From: an uncultured Marinicella sp.
GTDB lineage: Bacteria > Pseudomonadota > Gammaproteobacteria > Xanthomonadales > Marinicellaceae
DNA: 64,000 bases
Reading direction: 5' to 3'
Assembly: GCA_947502595.1 (NCBI GenBank)
Contig: CANNAM010000004.1
Coordinates: 124,001-188,000 of the forward strand
Shown: positions 53,839 to 61,888 of the stretch, one piece after another
Numbering within the stretch: the stretch's first letter is position 1
Layout: each line of letters starts with the position of its first letter
Notes under the pieces: generated by a model
Told to the model about the DNA's origin: nothing
Seen by the model: only the letters and a program-made list of their open reading frames with translations
The model's database searches: none
Position numbers and translations under genes: made by a program

Positions 53839-54774
53839 ATGAATACATTACTATTTATTCTATTGACTGTAATAAGCGCCGAAGAGGCGCTTATTACATC
53901 TGGTGAGCATAATATTTCAATTACTGATATGCATGTTTCACTTTATGATTTAGAAACTGAGCAAAGAGAGAAAGCATTCAAAGATGTAAAATACCTTGAT
54001 GTTATACTTAGGAAGCTGTTGAACTACGAATATGCATATGACTATGTTTTGCAAGAAGGTTTAAACAAATCAGAAGATTTTGTGGAAGCAGAAAATCTGG
54101 TATCTGAGTTTGTAGCAACCATGGATTATCCTGATTACATCAAATTATTAGGCATGGATGAAAAACTATTTAAAGCAAGTTACTATGACCATCGAATTAG
54201 AAAAGAATACTTTTTCCTATTAGAGGAACATTTCAAGAAAACCTTAGATTATGCCGCAATTGATAAATACATTGAGGAAGTTTACAGCACGATAAAGCCC
54301 AGTCAAGATGATTTGAAAATTGTATACGCACAAGTTGTAGAGTTACCCAAAGACCATTACAGTCAAACACAAATCATTGATTCATTAAAAATTCAACTTA
54401 ATGATGATCAAGTTGATTTGCTGCTACCAAACTTGCAGCAAGGTGATACTGCTCTTAATAGCAATGAAGTTAAGTTAGCAAAAGACAGTAAATTCAATTT
54501 GCCTTTCACCAATGATATATACAACTATGAAAACAGTGGGGTTATACCTAAAATTTTTGAATTTGAGGGTAATTATTATGTTGCAAGAATCAACAAAATT
54601 GACACCTCGGGTTTAGAGCATTATTACCAATACAAGGAAAGGGTGCTATTTGATTTGGTTGATGAGCAAATAAAAAAGCGTATGCAAAATGTAATCAATA
54701 CCTATTCACAATCTGAAACAAAAGTGAATGGTGAGGCAATTGAAAAGCTGTTAGAAAGTTACGCAAACTTATGA
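53839..54774 (+). CDS. Exported SurA/PpiC-like protein (putative periplasmic foldase)
   Basis: A 311-residue protein with a signal peptide (MNTLLFILLTVISA). Its long helical N-terminal half and a C-terminal part with EGNYYVARINKIDTSG recall SurA/PpiC-type proteins, in which an N-terminal chaperone domain surrounds a parvulin domain. The parvulin domain is short and degenerate, so isomerase activity is doubtful. It lies 3 bp after the Ig-like protein gene and 7 bp before wzm. A role in folding or exporting the upstream protein is inference. Confidence 0.55.
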   Translation: MNTLLFILLTVISAEEALITSGEHNISITDMHVSLYDLETEQREKAFKDVKYLDVILRKLLNYEYAYDYVLQEGLNKSEDFVEAENLVSEFVATMDYPDYIKLLGMDEKLFKASYYDHRIRKEYFFLLEEHFKKTLDYAAIDKYIEEVYSTIKPSQDDLKIVYAQVVELPKDHYSQTQIIDSLKIQLNDDQVDLLLPNLQQGDTALNSNEVKLAKDSKFNLPFTNDIYNYENSGVIPKIFEFEGNYYVARINKIDTSGLEHYYQYKERVLFDLVDEQIKKRMQNVINTYSQSETKVNGEAIEKLLESYANL

Positions 54775-54781
54775 CCGCCTG

Positions 54782-55537
54782 ATGTTTGCTTTCTTTTTAA
54801 AGAAAGAGTTATCTGATCGGTATTTAGGTAACTCTTCGGCTTTAATCTGGGTTATTTTGCAGCCAGTAGCAACGTTATTGACCTACTATATGGTGTTTGG
54901 GTTAATATTTGATGCGAGAATTGAAGGTATACCTGAAAATGCCTTCATCACTTATTTGGCTATTGGTCTTTGGCCTTGGATGGCTTTTTCTGAATCAGTA
55001 CTCAGCTCAATTGATACCATAATATCTAGAAAAGATTTACTGGGCAAAGTGAAAATAGATTTGCGACAAATAGTAGTTTCAGGGACAACAGCTACTTTTA
55101 TCCTACATGGCATAGGTTATGTGGTGATATTACTGCTGTTGATTTTGTTTAATCGACTTGAAATCACTTATCATCTATTGCTGTTAATTTTACCACTGGT
55201 TATTTTATATGTAATGGCAGTTGCCCTGAGTTTGTTCCTATCAGCACTGCAAGTGTTTTACCGTGATGCCAAGCAGATCATAAGCTCAATTATGCCCTTG
55301 GTATTTTTCTGTACACCAATTATTTATTCATTTTCCTTGATACCAGAACGTATACAAAGCTATTTTTTAATTAATCCTTTGGTGCCAATTATAGAGTTCA
55401 TTCATCATGTTGCTTTTAATGTAAAAGCGATTGCTTGGACACAACTGTCGGTAATCTTTCTGGTTAGTTTGGCCCTGCTATATTTGTCAAATATGTTTTT
55501 TAACAAGTTAGCCCCACGGTTTGATGATTTTGTCTGA
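54782..55537 (+). CDS. wzm: Wzm-like ABC-2 permease for polysaccharide export
   Basis: A 251-residue ABC-2 permease with six membrane segments. The N-terminal FLKKELSDRYLGNSSALIW and the later VFYRDAKQIISSIMPLVFF are diagnostic for Wzm/RfbA/KpsM-type O-antigen and capsule exporters. It moves undecaprenyl-linked glycan across the inner membrane. It overlaps wzt by one base. Confidence 0.93.
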   Translation: MFAFFLKKELSDRYLGNSSALIWVILQPVATLLTYYMVFGLIFDARIEGIPENAFITYLAIGLWPWMAFSESVLSSIDTIISRKDLLGKVKIDLRQIVVSGTTATFILHGIGYVVILLLLILFNRLEITYHLLLLILPLVILYVMAVALSLFLSALQVFYRDAKQIISSIMPLVFFCTPIIYSFSLIPERIQSYFLINPLVPIIEFIHHVAFNVKAIAWTQLSVIFLVSLALLYLSNMFFNKLAPRFDDFV

Positions 55538-56700
55538 TGGCAATAATTGAAATATCAAATTTAAGCAAATACTATCCACATGTGGCTAATAACCGCCAAC
55601 GCGTCAGAGGCATGGTTGATATCCTGCTTAATCACAGCCGCGAGGGTGGAGCGCGGATTTTGCATGACCTTTCTTTTACCGTCAAAAAAGGTGAATCGCT
55701 GGCCATAGTTGGGCGCAATGGTGCAGGCAAAAGTACTTTACTAAAAATACTTTCTGGCGTGATTCAGCCCACTTCAGGCACGGTAAAGGTCCATGGCACC
55801 ATCGGTGCTTTACTAGAGCTTGGTTCAGGTTTTGATCCGGAATATACAGGCCTAGACAATTTAAAAATGTCTGCAGCACTCAATGGAATCAAAGGCAAGC
55901 AAGCAGCAATTAAAATTCAGCGCATGATTGAGTTTGCAGATATCGGTGAATACATACATGAGCCAGTAAAAACGTATTCCTCGGGCATGGTCGTGCGGTT
56001 AGGGTTTTCTGTTATTACTGAAACAAAACCAGATTTGTTGATTACCGACGAAGTTTTGGCTGTTGGTGATGAAAGTTTCCAACTCAAATGTTTAAAATGG
56101 ATTGATGAGTATTTACACAGTGGCGGCACCTTGCTATTGGTGTCGCACAGTATTTACCATGTTCAAAAAATCTGTCAAAAAGCCATTTGGATTGATGCAG
56201 GTGAAATAAAGTTATCAGGTAATTCTTTTGAGGTGTCTCAAGCTTATCAGCACGAAATGTTGAGCCAACTGCCAAAGATAACCAATGAGTCGAATGAACA
56301 GCCTTTACAAATTAAATCGATAGAGTTCAAAGCTGCAAGCGGCAAGCTCACTCAGACCTTCGATTTGCATGCTGATATACATATAAAGGTCACACAACAA
56401 GCGCCGAATGGTGAGGTGCCGGGTTTGTGTATGGGAATTGTTGGGTATGATAATCAAGCCATCTACGGCACATTTTCAGACATAGAGAAAATTGTACCAA
56501 AAGTAATTGGTGATCAGTTGTTTGAATACAATTTAACAATTAAATCCTCGCCTTTATTGCCAGGTAAGTACCACTTTAAATTTCACACCATGACTCCTGA
56601 CCAAATTCAAATGGTAGATACGGTAGCAAAAGAAATCACCATAGTAGGTCAAACCAGAGAATTGGGTGTATGCCACATTGATGTGGACTGGACTGATTAA
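55537..56700 (+). CDS. wzt: Wzt-like ABC ATPase with C-terminal glycan-binding domain
   Basis: A 387-residue protein. The ATPase part (about 1-240) has Walker A GRNGAGKST, signature YSSGMVVRLGFS and Walker B LLITDEVLAVGDE, the polysaccharide-exporter subtype. The extra 140 residues form a Wzt-type beta-sandwich that in O9a-like systems recognises the modified non-reducing end of the glycan. This implies that chains are capped before export. It ends directly at the next start codon. Confidence 0.93.
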   Translation: MAIIEISNLSKYYPHVANNRQRVRGMVDILLNHSREGGARILHDLSFTVKKGESLAIVGRNGAGKSTLLKILSGVIQPTSGTVKVHGTIGALLELGSGFDPEYTGLDNLKMSAALNGIKGKQAAIKIQRMIEFADIGEYIHEPVKTYSSGMVVRLGFSVITETKPDLLITDEVLAVGDESFQLKCLKWIDEYLHSGGTLLLVSHSIYHVQKICQKAIWIDAGEIKLSGNSFEVSQAYQHEMLSQLPKITNESNEQPLQIKSIEFKAASGKLTQTFDLHADIHIKVTQQAPNGEVPGLCMGIVGYDNQAIYGTFSDIEKIVPKVIGDQLFEYNLTIKSSPLLPGKYHFKFHTMTPDQIQMVDTVAKEITIVGQTRELGVCHIDVDWTD

Positions 56701-57501
56701 ATGTCAATTCAAATCGTGGTGCCCATCTATAACGCTTATGCTGCAGTTAAAGCTTGCTTAGCAGCCTTACAGCGATACAGTTATGCTGCTGATGTTTTGC
56801 TGATAAACGATGCCTCTACAGACGACCGTATCAGCACATTGCTTGAACAACAACCTAAGGCTTGGCAGATTATCCATAACCCAAAAAACTTAGGTTTTGT
56901 GCAAACAGCGAATAAAGGGCTTCAAGCACATGCTGGGCACAGTATTTTACTGAATTCGGACACCTTAGTAAGCGCACGGTGGTTGATGGGTTTCGAACAA
57001 GCAATCGAGAAAATACAGGATTTAGGTACAGCCACACCATGGTCCAACAATGCAGAAATATGTTCTTTACCCAACACTCTGGTTGCCAATGAAATACCTA
57101 AAAACATTGATGAGGTAGGTTTGCAGTTGTATAAGAACCACGTGCCAACTTGGCCTGAAATACCGACAGCTGTTGGCTTCTGTATGCTCATTACTGCCCA
57201 AGCAAAGCGGCATGTGGGCTATTTTGATGAAATTACTTTTGGCAAAGGTTACGGTGAAGAGAATGACTATTCGTTAAGAGTTGCTGACAATGGTTTGAAA
57301 AATATATTGATTGATAACAGCTATGTTGCACATGTAGGTAATCAGTCATTCAAAGAAATCATGCTCCAGCCGAATGCACAAACCATGCAACGATTACTGA
57401 CTAAGCACCCAGATTACCTTCAGCTCATTGAGAAATACATCAAAAGCAATCCTTTGTCTTCATTAAGACAATCAATCATTGCTAAAATAGATGCTTTTTA
57501 A
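56701..57501 (+). CDS. GT2 family glycosyltransferase
   Basis: A 266-residue GT-A enzyme. QIVVPIYNAYAAVKACL is the nucleotide-binding start, INDASTDD contains the first acidic motif and LLNSDTLV the second; CMLITAQAKRHVGYFDE resembles the acceptor-side region of rhamnosyltransferase-like GT2 enzymes. The sugar is unknown. No spacer separates it from wzt. It probably adds a residue to the exported glycan on the cytoplasmic side. Confidence 0.9.
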   Translation: MSIQIVVPIYNAYAAVKACLAALQRYSYAADVLLINDASTDDRISTLLEQQPKAWQIIHNPKNLGFVQTANKGLQAHAGHSILLNSDTLVSARWLMGFEQAIEKIQDLGTATPWSNNAEICSLPNTLVANEIPKNIDEVGLQLYKNHVPTWPEIPTAVGFCMLITAQAKRHVGYFDEITFGKGYGEENDYSLRVADNGLKNILIDNSYVAHVGNQSFKEIMLQPNAQTMQRLLTKHPDYLQLIEKYIKSNPLSSLRQSIIAKIDAF

Positions 57502-57513
57502 TCGACCAGCAAC

Positions 57514-58386
57514 ATGTCCGAAGAACAATTAACATTTACCGGTGAACGATTTCTGCCGGATTGCGAACGCGAGATTTGGTATGAGCACTTCCATCGATAT
57601 GCCATGATAACTTCAATAGTCTCAGGTAAAGTTGTGTTGGATGCGGCGTGTGGGGAAGGGTATGGCAGTGATTTATTGGCTCGGTATGCGGCTCAAGTTA
57701 CAGGCATCGATATTTCTGCAGAAGCAATTAAACATGCCAATACCACTTACCATAGAGCCAATTTAAGTTACCAGCAATCGGATGTGTTGAGTTCTGAGTT
57801 GCCAACCAACAGCTTTGATGTGGTGGTTTCATTTGAAACTTTAGAGCATTTGGCTGAGCATGAACAATTGCTGAAAAATTTTAAGCGGGTGCTGAAACCA
57901 GGTGGGTTGTTGGTTATATCCAGTCCGGATAAATCTGAGTACTCAGACAAGACTGGTTTTAATAACGAATACCACGTCAAGGAACTGTACCGACATGAAC
58001 TTGAAGAGCTGTTGCAAGCCCATTTTAAATACAGCAAGTGGTTCGGTCAAAAGTTAATGTTTAACTCAACCATTTGGGCGCTGGAACAACCGTTGAAGTC
58101 GTGCCAGTTTGATTGCATTGATGAACAAGGTCAGGTATTGAATCAACCGCCTTTCACCCCAATGTACTATGTGGTTATGGCTTCAGATGAGCCAATTAAT
58201 AATGACTTGTGTGTGGATTACTATACTTTTACAGAGCAGGCAGAAACTGTATACGGTCACTATAATGCAGTAATCAGAGCGCACATAGAATATGAAAATA
58301 AATACCATGAGCTGAAAAAAACTCATGAAAATTGGTTAAAGCACCCCGTCATAGGTCGCTTTATTAAATGGTTTAATAAGGATTGA
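57514..58386 (+). CDS. SAM-dependent methyltransferase
   Basis: A class I methyltransferase of 290 residues. Motif I is VVLDAACGEGYGSD, motif II includes FDVVVSFETLEHL and motif III is LKPGGLLVISSP. It resembles methyltransferases in O-antigen clusters, such as those that cap chains in Wzt-recognised systems (WbdD-like), though the kinase part of WbdD is absent. The C-terminal 40 residues form a charged helix (YENKYHELKKTHENW). A capping role is inference from the neighbours. Confidence 0.85.
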   Translation: MSEEQLTFTGERFLPDCEREIWYEHFHRYAMITSIVSGKVVLDAACGEGYGSDLLARYAAQVTGIDISAEAIKHANTTYHRANLSYQQSDVLSSELPTNSFDVVVSFETLEHLAEHEQLLKNFKRVLKPGGLLVISSPDKSEYSDKTGFNNEYHVKELYRHELEELLQAHFKYSKWFGQKLMFNSTIWALEQPLKSCQFDCIDEQGQVLNQPPFTPMYYVVMASDEPINNDLCVDYYTFTEQAETVYGHYNAVIRAHIEYENKYHELKKTHENWLKHPVIGRFIKWFNKD

Positions 58387-58388
58387 AC

Positions 58389-60185
58389 ATGGAATTTGAA
58401 TTTAATTTTGGTGAACACAATATACAAAAAGCCAAACCACACGACCCTAATTTGTATGCTTCCGTTGCTGGCACAGCATTACAGCTAGGTAAAGATGAAC
58501 TGGTTTTTTTAGATCGCAAGAACACCAATCACATCATGACCTTGCAGGTTTTGCAGGCGATGAGCTTAACGCAACAGTTCAAACCCATGGATGAGCATGT
58601 GGCGACCATCGCAGAAAATATACCAGAGTTAAGCGGCCAGCATGAAGCCATAGAAACAGTGTTGGGGTTTCTGAAATCTAAAGGTTTACTGGTCAGTGAT
58701 CAGCAATGGTTGACTGAGTTAAAAAATCAACAAAAAGTCAACGTCAATAAATATGCTGGCATGGTGGTGCGCACATGTAACCGCCCTGAACATTTACAGC
58801 GATTGATCCAATCGTTTGAAAATTACCAAGCTGAACACGGTACACAGGACATGGTATTGGTTTTTGATGATTCTAACGATGCGAAAATCGAAGAACAAAA
58901 TCAAAAAATCTGTCAATCTGCAAAAGTAAGTGTTAAATACCATGGCCGATCTTGGCAAAACCAATTCATTGGTATGTTGAAAGAAAATTTTCCAGAGCAC
59001 AGCAAACAAATAGATTGGTTGTTAAAAGCGCGACCAGGTTTTACAGGTGGTCGGGTATGGAACTTGGCTTTACTTGCATTGGTGGGTAAAAAGTTCAGCT
59101 TTTATGATGATGACTATTTAATCCAGCCAAGACGAACCATTGAAAGCAATGAAAAACAAATTAACTTGGCTGAAAATGCAGAGCTTGATGTCGGTTTTGG
59201 TCTAAACATCAGAGACATCAAATCCAAAAGCACATCCGTAGCTTCTGATTCACTGGGTGCGATGGTTGATGCGTGTGGTCAAAACTTTGGTCAGTGGCTG
59301 TTGAGTCAAATAGATATAGAAACCTCATCTTTGTATGGTTTGAGGTTAACTGATTTAGAACGATTTGCCTCAGATTCAGTCATAAAATCAACTGGCAATG
59401 GTACTTGGGGAAGTCCCAGGGCTGAAAGTAATTACTGGTTGTATTTACTCAAGGGTGAGCAACGTGAAGCCTTTTGGCAAGACCGTGAAACTTATTTAGA
59501 TAATATTGAAGCTTCACACTTGTTGCATTATTCGCCTAATTATCAAGCACTGGCGACTGCTAATTTTGCACCATCTACCATTGATTGCAGCAGCTTTACG
59601 CCATTTTCAATGCCAATCAATAAAAATGAGGACCATTTTTTTAATTGCATGATGACTGGGTGTTACCCCAATCAGGTGGCCTTGCATTTTCCAACCATGA
59701 TGGGACACATACAAACCAGTAAAAGAAACAGAAGTAATTTTAACCACATTGCCAGAAAGCCGAATTTCAATAACTTTGTAGGTGACTTTATTCTGTCCAA
59801 GGGACCATTGGTGGAAACCATAGATCCAGTCACAAGGTTTCAAAATTTAGCCGCAATATTAGAGGATTTACGGACGTGTAAGGATGAGGTTATCATTAAT
59901 AAACTCAAAGAATACATGACCAAAACCAGAAGTGATTTGGTGTTCTCTTTACAAAATATCCTGGATGAAGTGCCTGATGCGCCAATTTATTGGCAGGCCG
60001 ATATAAGAGAAATTATTCAAGCCAATGGTAAGGCTGTTAAGTCTTCTCAAGCGCCTGTTCTGACCGACTGGAATGAAGGCTTGGATATGGCTGCATGTGT
60101 TGAGCAGGCCCGAAATGATTTAAATGAAGTGGTGCAAGCGATGGAAGTGTGGCCTAAGTTGTGGGCATTTTGTCAGGGCCAGTAA
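58389..60185 (+). CDS. PqqD-like domain fused to a GT-A-like domain, unknown function
   Basis: I place the start at ATG 58389, with AAGGAT upstream, rather than the tracked TTG two codons before; this gives 598 residues. About residues 22-103 look like a PqqD-type winged helix: FLDRKNTNHIMTLQVLQAM, then EHVATIAENIPELSG and VLGFLKSKGLLVS. About 120-470 look like a GT-A glycosyltransferase: GMVVRTCNRPEHLQRL, LVFDDSND and a DDD triplet in FYDDDYLI. The C-terminal helices have no match I know. PqqD domains bind peptides in RiPP systems; here there is no radical SAM partner in view. It is predicted to be cytoplasmic. Confidence 0.6.
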   Translation: MEFEFNFGEHNIQKAKPHDPNLYASVAGTALQLGKDELVFLDRKNTNHIMTLQVLQAMSLTQQFKPMDEHVATIAENIPELSGQHEAIETVLGFLKSKGLLVSDQQWLTELKNQQKVNVNKYAGMVVRTCNRPEHLQRLIQSFENYQAEHGTQDMVLVFDDSNDAKIEEQNQKICQSAKVSVKYHGRSWQNQFIGMLKENFPEHSKQIDWLLKARPGFTGGRVWNLALLALVGKKFSFYDDDYLIQPRRTIESNEKQINLAENAELDVGFGLNIRDIKSKSTSVASDSLGAMVDACGQNFGQWLLSQIDIETSSLYGLRLTDLERFASDSVIKSTGNGTWGSPRAESNYWLYLLKGEQREAFWQDRETYLDNIEASHLLHYSPNYQALATANFAPSTIDCSSFTPFSMPINKNEDHFFNCMMTGCYPNQVALHFPTMMGHIQTSKRNRSNFNHIARKPNFNNFVGDFILSKGPLVETIDPVTRFQNLAAILEDLRTCKDEVIINKLKEYMTKTRSDLVFSLQNILDEVPDAPIYWQADIREIIQANGKAVKSSQAPVLTDWNEGLDMAACVEQARNDLNEVVQAMEVWPKLWAFCQGQ

Positions 60186-60188
60186 ATA

Positions 60189-61013
60189 ATGATTAAGCCA
60201 ACAGCTGAACTTGATGTAGTGGTGGTGAACTACAACTCAGGTTCAGCTTTGGCTCAGTGTATTCAAACCATTACCCAATTTGAAATGTTGAACCTCAATG
60301 TTGTTGTCATTGATAACCATTCTTCAGACCAATCAATGACTGCTTTAGAAGACATGATCAAGTCCAACGGATGGAATGTAAATACCTTGTATAACAACAG
60401 TAATTTAGGTTTTGCCAAAGCCTGTAATCAAGGAGCCAGTACAGGACAGACTGATTACATCGCTTTTATTAATCCTGATTGTTTCATCAATGGACAGCAG
60501 CTGCTGCATTTGAAACAACGCTTGTCCGAAAATACCCAAGCGGGATTAATTGGCTGCCGGGTGCTGAATCCAGACATGACACTACAGGCGGCAAGTAGAC
60601 GCCGATTACCCACTTTCTGGCGCATTGTGTTTCACCTCACTGGTCTCTCAAGGCTGCCATTTTTCACAGGAATACACATCAAAGACCAAGGTTTGTTTGA
60701 TTCTGTAGTTACAGTTGAAGCGGTCAATGGTGCATGTTTAATGGTTAAAAGAACCGCTTTTCAACAAGTTGGTGGCTACGATGAAAATTACCCTTTACAT
60801 TTTGAAGACCTGGACTTGTTTGCTACTTTACAGTGCAACAACAAGGCGGTGTTGTATGACTCAAGTGTGCAAGTGGTGCACCTGCACGGTCATTCTGATC
60901 AACAAGTCGCACAAGTGAAGGCCTGGAAGCGCCGGGGTTTGTTGTTGTTCATGCAAAAGCACCGCCCCAAGTGGGAATATAAAATCAGTCGTTTTTTTCT
61001 GGGTCTAAAATAA
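60189..61013 (+). CDS. GT2 family glycosyltransferase (rhamnosyltransferase-like)
   Basis: A 274-residue GT-A enzyme with VVVVNYNSGSALAQCI, IDNHSSDQS, FINPDCFI and EAVNGACLMVKRTAF, the usual run in WbbL/rhamnosyltransferase-like GT2 proteins. A hydrophobic helix near residue 150-160 may associate it with the membrane. It is last in the polysaccharide operon, 3 bp after the PqqD-like gene. Its 3' end overlaps the convergent rsmI by 29 bp. Confidence 0.9.
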   Translation: MIKPTAELDVVVVNYNSGSALAQCIQTITQFEMLNLNVVVIDNHSSDQSMTALEDMIKSNGWNVNTLYNNSNLGFAKACNQGASTGQTDYIAFINPDCFINGQQLLHLKQRLSENTQAGLIGCRVLNPDMTLQAASRRRLPTFWRIVFHLTGLSRLPFFTGIHIKDQGLFDSVVTVEAVNGACLMVKRTAFQQVGGYDENYPLHFEDLDLFATLQCNNKAVLYDSSVQVVHLHGHSDQQVAQVKAWKRRGLLLFMQKHRPKWEYKISRFFLGLK

Positions 61014-61848
61014 ACTGATAAACTTGTTTCTTATTAATTTTAAAGTGATCTGCAACAATTTTGGCCGCAATTTTTGGTGGCAAATGGTCTTTTAAACTCA
61101 AGGCCAGTGACGCTTGCTCGCCGTTGATGGTGTTGCTTTTGGTGCTGTTCTCACCTTGGACAGCCAACACAAACTCACCCTTTTGATAATTACGATTGGC
61201 TTGGATCAGCTGCAACAGCTCACCGGCATTGCCACGAAATACTTGCTCAAATGTTTTGGTCAGTTCTCGTCCCATAGCGACCTGAGTTTCAGCACCAAAA
61301 ACTTCTAATAATTGCTCCACCGAAGTCAGGATTCGGTGCGAAGACTCATAAAATACGTGTGTGGCTACCAATGGCTGCCAGCTTTGGTAGGTGGTCAGTC
61401 TTTGTTGTGATTTGGGCGGTAAAAAGCCATGGAAGACAAAAGGATTGGTGTTGATGGCTGCCACCGACAACAAGGCTATCATTGCCGAAGGGCCTGGAAT
61501 GGGTACGACAGGTATTTTATGTTGATGCGCCAATTGCAGCAAAGGATAGCCGGGATCGCTGATCAGTGGGGTACCTGCATCTGAAATCAAGGCAATGTTG
61601 TCACCGCCCAGAATCATATTGATGATGTGGGTAGAACCATGGTTTTCATTGTGCTGATGCAAGGCCAAAGTTTTGGTGTTGATGTTATGTGCTTGAAACA
61701 GGCGTTGACTGTGACGGGTGTCCTCACAGGCGACCAAGTCACAATTTTGCAGCACTTCAATGGCCCTCAAAGTAATGTCTTTGAGATTACCAATTGGTGT
61801 GGCTACCACATATAATGTACCCACTTGAGTTGTAGAAGAATCATTCAT
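60985..61848 (-). CDS. rsmI: RsmI, 16S rRNA C1402 2'-O-methyltransferase
   Basis: The tracked start at 62007 would add 53 residues that run into lpoA; the family start MNDSSTTQVGTLYVVATPIG lies at 61848, giving 287 residues. ATPIGNLKDITLRAIEVL and SDAGTPLISDPGYPLL are the tetrapyrrole-methylase-fold motifs of RsmI, which methylates the ribose of C1402 in 16S rRNA. Divergent placement next to lpoA is conserved in gammaproteobacteria. Confidence 0.96.
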   Translation of the reverse strand: MNDSSTTQVGTLYVVATPIGNLKDITLRAIEVLQNCDLVACEDTRHSQRLFQAHNINTKTLALHQHNENHGSTHIINMILGGDNIALISDAGTPLISDPGYPLLQLAHQHKIPVVPIPGPSAMIALLSVAAINTNPFVFHGFLPPKSQQRLTTYQSWQPLVATHVFYESSHRILTSVEQLLEVFGAETQVAMGRELTKTFEQVFRGNAGELLQLIQANRNYQKGEFVLAVQGENSTKSNTINGEQASLALSLKDHLPPKIAAKIVADHFKINKKQVYQFILDPEKND

Positions 61849-61888
61849 CGAACAGTATTTTAATGGTTTCTGAGGTAAAATCCTAAAC

